Source: Patella vulgata (taxonomy: Eukaryota; Mollusca; Gastropoda; Patellidae). Taken from it: a DNA stretch of 64,000 bases. The notes beneath the pieces are model-generated. The model saw only the letters and a list, made by a program, of their open reading frames with translations, did no database searches and was not told the DNA's origin. The DNA is taken from positions 66,501,431-66,565,430 of the forward strand of contig NC_065882.2 of NCBI RefSeq assembly GCF_932274485.2. Direction: 5' to 3'. The translations under genes were made by a program, and so were the position numbers. Below are positions 50,901 to 62,900 of this stretch, in pieces (the first letter of the stretch is position 1; the number at the start of each line of letters is the position of its first letter).

Positions 50901-53900
50901 TAATTTCATCATCTGAAAAGGTCAGAAGTCATTCTTTATGTTATCTTTTTCCAATCTAAAAGAATGGCATAACGTCACCGATTAGTTGAGATTAATAATT
51001 AATTTGATTAAAACATGAACATTTGTTCTGATAGATACTAACCATCCTAACGCACCTTTTAGTATCATTGAAAATCACATCGCCGTTTACCTTAAGACAT
51101 TAGGTAAAAACCTCACCTTAATAAATAAATCATAATTGTTTTCATAAACCAATCAATTTTTAATTTCCTCGCAAAGGTCACGGAATGCGAGCTCCATTTT
51201 GTCTTTGTGTGATTTGGTCGTTTTGAGGTGCGCTAAACTCTCGTCGATATAATTAATCAAGTACGACCACGTGCCAGATCAATCAACTGCGATTAATTCT
51301 TGATTGTCAAGTCTTTAGTAGTAGTTTTATTGTTTCGAATTAATCAAGTACTGTCTGTTATCTTCATTAGATGCAGTTGTTTAAATATCTTGTTAATTTG
51401 ACTAAATTTTGCATTAAAGTGTAATTTCAAATTTGGAAGAAGATATCAAATTCAAATTTAAGTTTTGCATTTGTTTCAGTGAAGAAGTTCTCGAAAATGA
51501 ATTCGGCCATAACCATTTTCTTAAATAAGCCGGAATACTTTAAATATTTGTAAAATATAAGATAAAACAATTTAACGATAAATATTATATAATCATCTCT
51601 TTGGAGATATTCACCAGTCGGAAAAAAAAACACCTAATTTGATTTGACTTAGAATGAAGCCCTTCAACATGCACCCTGCACGTTTCAAGTCAGTAGCTTG
51701 AAGCGTATATATGGTATTAGTGTCAGTGGCTTGTGGCACGAAGTAACAGTATATTGTCGCATACATAATATATTATGTCAACGCTTGGGCGACATAATAT
51801 ATTGTGTTGACGCTCCAAGCGTGTTAGCATATTAGACCTGTAGACTCAGTGGAATGTACGCGTCATCAGAGCGGATCCAGGGGTTGGACCATGGGGACCG
51901 GTCCACCCCCTTAACAATAGAAAGTGTCCCTGTAAATAAAAGAGGGCATCCTTATCAGAAAAAGGGCACCTGTGATGTCAGAATTTAAAAAAAGGGCACT
52001 TTTCTTTCGGATTAGGGTTAGGGTTAGGGTTAGGACACAGAAAAGAGAGAAAAAACAGAAAAGAAAAAAACAATCGAAACTTACCGATTCCATGATGGAA
52101 AATACCGCCAAAATATGTCTCCAAAGCATTCATTGGTTATCAAAGCGCCAATTAAATCTATCGTTGCAAGTTCATGCCTAGTCACCTCCATCCTAGTTCC
52201 AAGCGTTGACATAATATATTATATCGCCAAAGCGTTGACATAATATATTATGTATGCGACAATATACTGTTACTTCGTGCCACAGGCCACTGACACTAAT
52301 ACCATATATACGCTTCAAGCTACTGACTTGAAACGTATCGCCTGTTCAACAAGTCTGTATGTAAATCTGAGACACATCGGTCAATCCGTTACAGACAATA
52401 GATATGATAGACGCTTGAACTGTTTTAAAAGAGTGGTGCAAATATTTTAGTGGTTTTCCCGGAGTTCAGCGAAGAATCAAACAACATATCTTATTCCGTA
52501 CTTAGATGTTCGTTATGTGAGCGGGTCTAGGTTATTTTATTTATCACATATTAAAAATAAATTACATATATTTTCTTGGTAAAACTTTAACTCCACTTTA
52601 AATTGCATACATGTATCTGTATATTTGAATTTTTAGATGTGAATATTTAAAATAAAATTTATCTTTTAGATTTTGTCAATATATATTATACAAATTGTAT
52701 ATTGTGATAAAACTAATTATTTATGGTTTTAATTAACTAAAATTAAATTTCACACACGCGTAAGACTATTAAAAGTTATATCAAATGAAGAATGTCTGAT
52801 AACAATGATCAATTCTGTTAATTTCCTATCCATAGCGTGTTGACGCCGTTTATAAAAAAAATATTAATTCTTCATTGTATATTTTATACTGCTAAATCAT
52901 TTATTGAAAAAAAAATCTGAGAAGATTGATTTTTATTTTTATTTTGGTAAAAGGATATTTGGTATTCAGACCACAGATCAAGCTGATTCTCCCGTCTTAT
53001 AATTGTCTCTTATCGTACCATTAATCTATTATTAATCTACCCAGACACGCAATTTGTAAAAACACAATTTAGATTCACTCATGAAAAAAACATCGATATA
53101 AATACCCCGAATTAATTTCTTTAATTTTACGTCTTGTGTTAGGTAGACGAAACGAAGCTCAAAATCCAACAGGGTGATTTATTTTATTCTTCTTTTTCGT
53201 CTCCTGAGATTTACCTGACATTTCATGTTTTTATATAGTTCTCTTTGTCTTCCGACATCTCAAAAGATCAATGGAGCGATTTCCACAAGCTCACGAGCTC
53301 ACGAGATCAATATGATTAACCAATGATTTTGTTCAGCGGAAATGATGTTTTCCTTTTATCAAAATTAAAACGCCAAAACCACCGTAGCACATGACAACAT
53401 ACGGTTAACCTTTCCTTTCGTTTCATTGGCATTTGCATTCCGCTTTTTACAAATCCCTTTTGGTTGTGTTTAAGAGATCTAAACGGCGACAAAGATTTGT
53501 GATAAATATTTAATTTTTCCATCAGCAAACGTGAAAGTGCAGGTGTAAGAGCAGAGGTTGTCGTTTAATTACGAAAGGTTATTAAGGAAAGAAAATGTCT
53601 TCCATATTCTGATCACATGCAAAACAACAAAACATTACAATGGCGATTCGTGTTAGTTTTTAATTCTGTTGTAGATTGGTAATTAAATGCCATGAATATT
53701 AAAAATATTTTGCTGAATGTTTTATTGCGGAAATTAATTTTCCAACTGTCAAAAAGTACATCAAAAGATTTATACGGTATAAAATGACATACCCCTTTGT
53801 CGATCTTCATTATCCCGGTTGGTGCAGAAAAGTAGGACTTTAAACCCTATTTCGTTCATTCATTCAAACCCCAGATCTATTAATATTGAATTAATATTTA

Positions 53901-56900
53901 CAGTAGTCTTTAGTATTTTCAGATTGCATTTTAATATAAGAAAAATATCCAAAAATTTATTAAGAATGGGTCCGTTTCTAAGTTACTTCTTCGTGGAAAT
54001 TGAATAATCGACCATCTTACGAGTATTTTTCTAATTTGGTATTTTATTTAGAGCATCACAAGTAAAATGCTTTCCTTTATTAAACCTATTTTAGTTAACT
54101 ACTGATAATAATTCTAACAAGAATAATTCAAACTGAATTCGATTACCTTATTTCCTTTTTGGTTTGCACATGAACATACATTGGCACTAAAAAAAAATAA
54201 TATGTTGTTTGACACTTTATTTATAGCTTTCTTGATAATTATAAGACTGATGCTAATTGCAAGTATGTATCATACTAAATGATTACGGCGGGTCTTTGAT
54301 TTGATAGTTCGTTAATATTTTCCCGTTTTTAAGTTTTTTAATTTATTGACCAGTATTTGATGTGTCTTTTAATAACATGTTCTGTCCTTATATTCATTAT
54401 CCATAGATCACTTATCCTACTTGCTGTTTGTCTTATTTTCGTCCTTGTGTTTGTCCTATGGTTTTCTGATTGGGTTTTCTTTAGTAAAAGTTAAAGATGG
54501 TATCGATACTATGACTGTTGTTGAGGTTAAGTCGCGTCAATTACATAGTTATTTATTTAAGATATCTATATTATGTTAGTTATAAGTTTTAGGTGAATCA
54601 TTGACATAATTCTTTTACTTGAGAGTAATCTAACCTAACATATTGAGGCAATAACAATAGGTAGGGACGCGATAACAGTGACATAAAAGACTCGCATGGA
54701 TGAAAGTTTTTAAAACAATTCTTCCACAAACAGCAGTTTTTATATTATCTTACTACAAAGCGATCCTCGAATTCTATAACGTAAATTCACACATTTTAAC
54801 GCAAGTAGTAGTCAGGTAGTTAAAGTTGTGGAGTGAAATGAAGTTGAGTTTCATGGCATACAATGTGATATGCTAAATTTTACATGCAGATTTAAACAAA
54901 GATTTTATTAAAACATTATTTTTTTTTCTTTTTTCAGAACCCCAAGATCTGTCACCAAGACCTTCCCCACACGTGATGACGATTTCTATTAGTAAATCCC
55001 CCTCTCCTCCACTACTGGGTACAGATGTGGGGATAGGATCACCAGAATCATATCGTAGTTTATCACCGTCTACTGGACCTATCCGAAAGGGAATGCCTGG
55101 TTTAAGTTGTTTAGTATGTGGTGATACATCCAGTGGTAAACATTATGGTATTTTGGCTTGTAATGGATGCAGCGGATTCTTCAAAAGAAGTGTAAGACGA
55201 AAGCTTATTTACAGGTAAAAATATACAAATTTTATTCTGAATGACTGTAGACTGAGCAACTAACAAATACCATAAACACAAAAAGTTCTGTTTTTAAAAC
55301 AATTCAACAAATTATTGTTTTAAAAAACAATTCGAAAATTTGTTTTCTTAAATTTGCTAACCTTTAGTGGAGAACTTCTGTCGATATTTGGGGTTTCGAA
55401 CTGTAACCTAAAGTGTTATGCGTTGCTCGATTTTTGCATTTATATCCGGTAACATCTTTTCATTACCGTGTGGAACACTAAAATGCCGACTGACTTTATT
55501 TTCGTAAATCGATATTCCATCATTTTCTTTTTAAAGAAACGATTTAATAAGATATATTTGTGGTATAAAAAGAATAGGCTTGTGTTTAATTACACATTTC
55601 TGTTGATAATGGCGGAGTTTGAATTATAGATATAAAAAAAGAAATTTGGTTTAAACAAGTTCTTCATTTTCTTGTTGTCATTTAGCAAAATCTTCTTATA
55701 ATCATCGGTGATGGATTTGAACCTTATGGGCTTTTATGACATTTTAATATTCTCAGAGTTTCGAAGAGTTTTGATTTTAAGTGAGTTTAAGATAAAATAA
55801 TTTAGAAATCATTGAGATGTTTTTCGATTGAAATGAGTTATCTCCGATGTTTTTTTCTATAATGCTATACATACACTATCCGTGTTTGAACGTTGTACAC
55901 TATGAATAAATTTTCTCAGAACATGAAAACCTTGACGAAGTTGTATTAGTTCAGTCAAACAGTTTCAATTTCTTTCGTCAATGAAGTCTATTTTTTAATA
56001 TTTGCTTTTTCGTGGTTAATCTTGTGTGTTTACAATTCGTAAAAAAGTGGCAATAAATGTTGAAGAGTTAGAGCAAAGCATAAACACAATAGTAGTATTA
56101 TCTACGCTGTTTAGTAAACACGCTTTTCAAAATGGCGAACAATGGCGATCGGGGGGATTAAAAGAGCTCTTCAATTTTTGAAGAATAAAGACGACAGGAG
56201 AGTGGGCTGAGATCGAGAAAGACCACACACTAATTTAATCTGTGTGTGTCATCAAAATTTAACGGAAAGGTCCCAGATTTCATGGAGATTTCATTTATAA
56301 TAAGAACCGAGGTATGGAACTCAAATGTCAAATATATAGAAATAGTCCAATTAGCTTGTCTGGAAGTTTCAAGTCAAAATTTATTTTCTTGATTCGCTTA
56401 ATGGAATTATGTATTGCAGTGACTTTGTAATCGCGCAAACATTCGCCATTAAAACTTACGTAAGTTATCCAGACACTTGGAATTTTGAACCCTCCTGGAA
56501 ATAAACAGTTTATTCATTTTGTAAAATTATATATAACATAAACTGAACTGAACTTTATTACAGGCGGAGCAAAAAGTTTGCTGTTGTCAAAGCATGTATA
56601 CAAATATAAATAATATACATTGATAATTAATAAAAGTATAAATAACAATAGAGTGTAAATACCCCCACATAGCTTCATATCTTATCACCGATTAAGATAG
56701 TCTTTCATACAGAATTAACTAGTTTTATTCTCTAATATACACCCGGGACTGTCCCCTTAAGATTATCCATATTTAAGAAGTATTTTAGAGGGATACGAAT
56801 GTTTTAGAATTCTTTTAGCGGGATATTGATCAAATTACCTTTTGTAACTTCTGACATTGTCAAGTAATTGGGCACGTGTCCCTTAGTGGTCTAGTGTTAT

Positions 56901-59900
56901 AGATCATAAAGCTTATAATATAGAAAAGCAAACCACTTTGGTAGAATACAAATGAATATTTTCCCCAAGCCACATACACGTACCAAAAATAAAATGAAAA
57001 TCAATAATGAAACTATATAATTCAGCATAGATATTACATGTATGTTTATTTATTTAGAAATAGAAGTAATCGTATGTTTATTCATGCGGTCAGATATTTA
57101 TACGGTTACAGATTTAGAAATATAAGTAATTTATGCGGTCAGAGATTTAGAAATATAAGTAATTTATGCGGTCAGAGATTTAGAAATATAAGTTTTTTAT
57201 GCGGTCAGAGATTTAGAAATATAAGTCATTTATGCGGTCAGAGATTTAGAAATATAAGTCATTTATGCGGTCAGAGATTTAGAAATATAAGTCATTTATG
57301 CTGTCAGATATTTAGAAATATAAGTCATTTATGCTGTCAGTTATTTAGAAATATAAGTATTTTATTTCCAAATATACCTATTTTATACAGTGAGAGATTT
57401 AGATATAAATATAAGCAGTCATATATATTTATTAAGAAACATCAGAATTCATAAGGCTATTATTGTTCTAATTTAGATGTCAAGCTGGAACAGGGATGTG
57501 TAATGTTGATAAAGCACACAGAAATCAGTGTCAAGCCTGTCGCCTGAAGAAATGTATTACATTGGGCATGAACAAAGATGGTAAGTGTATACGTATATAT
57601 TTATATATCATTGTCTTTAGAATTCAAATTATACCACTTAAAGTGGTATACGTAAGAAAGTAAGTGGTTTATTTCTACAAAATTTGCAACCTCACTGATG
57701 TTTAAATCAAATACATCAAATTGGGTAGTGCGAACAAAGGCATTTATTTGACATTGTTATGGTATATAGTATTCGCTTATTTGGAGACAATGGGGTTATT
57801 ACAATATTTATACATTTTTAACAACTCGCCTACAACTATTAACATGTTTGTTATGTGTCCAAAAAACCCCCAACAGGGCTGGTTTATTTGTTTCTTCATC
57901 ATTAAGTAAAATGCAAATGCTGAAAATGGAGGCGTGAGAGTGAAAACAGACATACGTGTATTTATATCTGCTCCATATCTAGAAATGTATTTGTATCACG
58001 GATGAAAAGCATCGATGAAATCAGTATAATAATGGTATTATTGATATTATAAAGTCTATGTTATATACGAATAGACAGGTGTTAATCCCCACAATATTTA
58101 CATTGACTAGTATTTCATATGTGATATACAACATCAATACATGTAACGAAAGAACAGCAAAACAAATGCCACAGTGCAGTTTTTCTGGCATCGTTTTAAG
58201 ACTGCAGTTTAAGAAACTATTTTTGCTCTAATCTCATTTAAACACACACTGGATGTCATGTGTCTCGGCGTACTACATGGATACTAGCTTAATATTTTAA
58301 CTCCGTTATAGGGAATAACGATAGTTCTGTGTGTGTGTTAAAAAGCTTTATTTAACGGCTGCTTCTCTTGAAGTGATATCGCCTACAAGACGAAAATATT
58401 GAATACTCTGATTATAGTTAACTCATTAAAACTAATCATTTCAAAATAGTCAATTAAAATTAATCAGTTTTACACAACTTTGGGCTAATGTATATTTTAC
58501 ATAGCAGACATAGCCCCGATACAATGCGCATCGAGAGGCATTTATATTGTCGTTTACAGCAAATTGTCTTTTTACACCAATATTCAACTTTCCACATAAT
58601 ATGACGCGTTGTTTGGTTCACCTGTTATTGATAATATAAACACCACTATCAAAGTCAACATTTTTTACCAATATTCAAAACACATTTAACACTTTTATTG
58701 TTTTAGCTTTAGACGTTAGTTGGCTTTTCCCTTAAAATATGGATTATTGATAATCCTGTAGAGTCAGACAATGTACTATATAACGTCTGAATAACGTGTA
58801 TTGGGTTTATAAGTACATTAGTTATTTTCGATTAAAAGGGTGTCAATTTTGTTGAAGTCTATGTTTTTACTCGTGTAGATACAACTGCATATAACAAATG
58901 TTAGAGTTCAACAATCGCTTTTGAATTTTAAATCGAATTAACATGAAATGAAATGGGATTTAATGTCCAACTGGGCTAATGAAGACGGGCATACACCATA
59001 CAGTGTGCTATGAGGGAAATTTTGCCCGGACAGCCACACTAAGGCCTACTCTTATTTTAAATTCCAACTGTCAAGGGATATTTTACGTGCACGCCAATTT
59101 GTATACGGGACCTCGGTTTTTCGTCCTGAATCACTGACAAGGGGGAACCACGCCGGAAAATCTGAATGAACTTTCTTGGTCAATTCAGCGATCGAATACC
59201 CGACCTCCTGGCTAGCAAGCCAGCGTCTGACCCACTTAGCCGCCGTGACCCCGAATTAACACGAGTTTAAACGCAACGTAAGATCAAACTATGAAAAATC
59301 ACCAAGTTAAGACAACAACTATATAATTATATACAGTGAAATATGGCCGTGCTTTATAATCAATGCGAATACTATATACCCATCTACTGTTCCAATAAAA
59401 TTCAAGAGCGAACAACGGTTATCAAGAGTCTTTTTCCAACATTCGGTTTCTCCCAAATATGTTTCAGTTTTTTCATTATGAGCATTTCACTGGATGCGAT
59501 GTCGATTATTAAGAGATTCTGTACCCCAACTGATACAACCAAAAGACATAAACAATTACATTACATTCGCGAACACCTGGTATCACTTTCCAGTTGTGAT
59601 GTTGTAAACCCAGTTGTTGCCCTGAATTTGTCGAATTCGTCCCCTAAAGGTTTTAAATTTATATACTGCTAATTGTCATAGATTTTGCTTGATTTTGTTT
59701 ATTTATTTACAAGGGTGTGACATATCTGATAGTGAATTCTTAATCTTCATTATTTAGTTTTTCAGAGGTAGCATAGTAAGTAATACCGGCGTTGTATTGT
59801 CATAAACTAATTTTTGTAGTTATCGTGTCTTCAGCTGTACAGAATGAGAGACAACCGAGGAACACGGCCCAAGTCAGAGAAGATCAGATAGAACGAGAAC

Positions 59901-62900
59901 TAGAACACCCGATGTCTGTAAACAGTGCCACCGTATCAGCCACCCATCCCGCCTTTAGTCCTGGTGCCACCCACAGATTTATGGCCAGCCTAATGACAGC
60001 TGAAACCAACGCCAAGCTAGAGCCCGATGATACGGGTAAGACACTTATTTTTATACCTTTGATTTGGTCTTCGGGCACTTCTACATTCCTTCGTAATGAT
60101 TTATACGAGGCAAACTGAAAACGTTTGTCGAATGGTTCGAATGTCAGAAAAAGTCAGGACTCTGCGAATACGTTAGTAGTGAAACGAATCCAGTGATATT
60201 TGATGTTTAAAAATGAATAAAGAGCAATGTCGCCGTTTGGGAACCCGACTCGTTGTAAAATATCAAAAGGATAAACGGTAGCTAACCCCATCACTCCACA
60301 CGCAGGTATCCACGGTATGCTCCACTCCAGTTTATTCATTTATTTACTAATTGATTACAACGGTTGTTGTAACATATAAATATAATAAATAGTATTGCTA
60401 CCCAATTAATCTAACACAGATTATCATGTTAGCCAGCGATTGTAACGGATGATGCTGTTTAATATAGCATTAAAATACATATGATACAAAGCTATTTGAG
60501 AAATTCACATAGCTAATAGATGTTACATTACCTGCCCAAATTTGTGACTTGGGACTTTGTCTAATATTTATGATAATTGTTTATTACAGGACTGGATGAG
60601 AACATAGATGTGACTAGTGTTGAACAAGAGAGACCACGACCACATACAGCAGTTTATCCCGAACCTATTATGTTCCCCGCTGGACAAGAAACTATCTATG
60701 AATGTTCTGCACGTCTTCTTTTCATGGCTGTCAAATGGTCGAAAAATTTACCTTCATTTTCCAATTTACCTTTCAGAGATCAGGTAATTATGTTGAAATA
60801 TTGTTTATGAACTTTACATTTTGCTCATTATATATTTGTTTATGAAAATTATAACATGTTAGTTCATTTGTTCACAATCTGATTAAAATACAGATCTTTA
60901 TTTCGTTTCGTTTTTTTATACTTTTGATGGCCTCTACTACATGAAGATTTGACCAGTTGCTGTGTGAGTCACGTCAGGGGTTATAAGAGCGACTTTTGAC
61001 CCTATGACGTCAGACATTTGATCAACCAATCAGCGTTGATGTTTCTAGTAGGATACCCACAGTTCCGTGCACTGCACGCCAAGAACTCGCTGCAACAGAT
61101 CGTTTCATTGGCTAATACCTCGCATCAAGCAGAACACGGGTTATATAACAAATCTTCCAGATCCTAGTGTATTAAAGACAAGTAAATCGAAATTTGGAAC
61201 TATAAAAAGCGAAACGAAATAGGATCTGTGTTTTAATGAGATTGATTTGTTCACAAACAAATATATTTTCTTTGAACTCGAAAAATATATTTCCTAACTT
61301 GAAATATTTTGCTCTTTAGCATTTGTTGCTTTGTATCGATGTAGGTTTGTTCGGGGGCTTGAAATATTTATTAATTAACGCTTAATGTTTGTTACTGCTG
61401 CGATTGTAGAACGCATGCGTAACGAAAGGATGTTTAAACATTGTAATAATGGATGAATCATTATTCGTTGAAATATTCATAATGTTTGAGGACGTCGTAT
61501 AAAAAAATGACCGAGCATGGCAAATCAAATGTCGCAAAACAGTGGAACGCAAAACCGTTTTATGAACTATATACCAATGCCAAGTCACACCATTTTCAAC
61601 AATATTCTCTAATAGGAATTTAATTAACTGTTTCAGGTAATATTATTGGAAGAAGCGTGGAGTGAATTATTTCTATTGTGTGCTATTCAATGGTCGATGC
61701 CAATGGAAGCGTGTCCACTTTTTATACTTCCCGAACATGCGCACACAGGACAGACAGGCAAGGTCTCACCATACAGTGACATGCGTATCTTACAAGAAGT
61801 GATGAACAGATTCAAGGCTATCTGCGTTGATCCAGCAGAATTTGCCTGTCTTAAAGCCATTGTTTTATTTAAGCCAGGTAAATAAATTGTAGTTCTGCAT
61901 ATTTAATAAAACATCGCTTTATCGATTTAACACCTTAAAATATCAAATATCTTTATTCGAATTGGAGAACGCAAAGTCGGAGGGAGATGTGATATTTTGC
62001 TAATATGATTTACAACATTGGCCAACAACACATTAAGAATGTTTAGTGTTTCTATATAATGTGCTATATCAAGGTTGTGAAGGTGTCATGATAACGGCGG
62101 ATACGATCTTAGAAAGGTTACCAGCAAACCTTCTTACACATTTGATCTGTAATACCATGTATTTATAATTCACAGAAACACGAGGTTTAAAGGACCCACA
62201 GCAAGTTGAAAATTTACAGGATCAAGCACAAGTGATGCTTGGTCAACATATTCGGGCACAGCACCCCACAAGACCATTCAGGTACATATTTTAATTAAAG
62301 TTAAGAAAATGTTAAGGCGGACAGCATGTAAGCATCTAAAATTAGTTTTTGACCGTCAGCACCTAGTTTCAGACAGTATTCTACTTTAAAGATATGCCGC
62401 AGACAGTTTGTAGAGCTAGCCGATAGGAACTGAGTAAAACGAAGCGAACCCTTTATTTGATTGATACAGTTCAGGTTATATTATATGCAAACTTAGAAGA
62501 CAATCTTCCAAGCCAGACATACACTAGTTAACTAGCTATCTGGGACGTACAAACTTTTAGACGTTTCTGGCGTAACGAACATTCATGAAAAACTACGCAG
62601 TCAGTGGATGTCGAGTCTAAGTTTATCTGGAATATGATATCATTCAATGTGATATACATGTATGTTCTTAATGAGAGTGATTACTGCGCTTTAAAAAAAT
62701 AACTAGAAATGTTATTAATATTAACATGAGAGTGATTACTGCGCTTTATAAAAATAACTAGAAATGTTATTAATATTAACATAAATAAGTACACCTTGCA
62801 GTAGCATACTTAGGGTTTGTGCTACCCAGCAAAATACAACTTAATACAAATCAAATATTCTTAAAATGTTACTGAAGAGGCCGCCTTCTACTACAAAGTT

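Noticed and set aside
57038-57454. 138-codon open frame with repeated GQRFRNIS units
   Set aside because: It is the 33-bp minisatellite read in one frame. It stops before the exon 3 acceptor and is out of frame with exon 3.
59343-59672. 109-codon frame in nr2e3 intron 3
   Set aside because: No recognised domain, no splice support and out of frame with exon 4, which is fixed by homology.
60036-60118. read-through of exon 4 beyond 60035
   Set aside because: The donor gtaaga and the exact NR2E3-like continuation LDENIDVTS in exon 5 show that this is intron.
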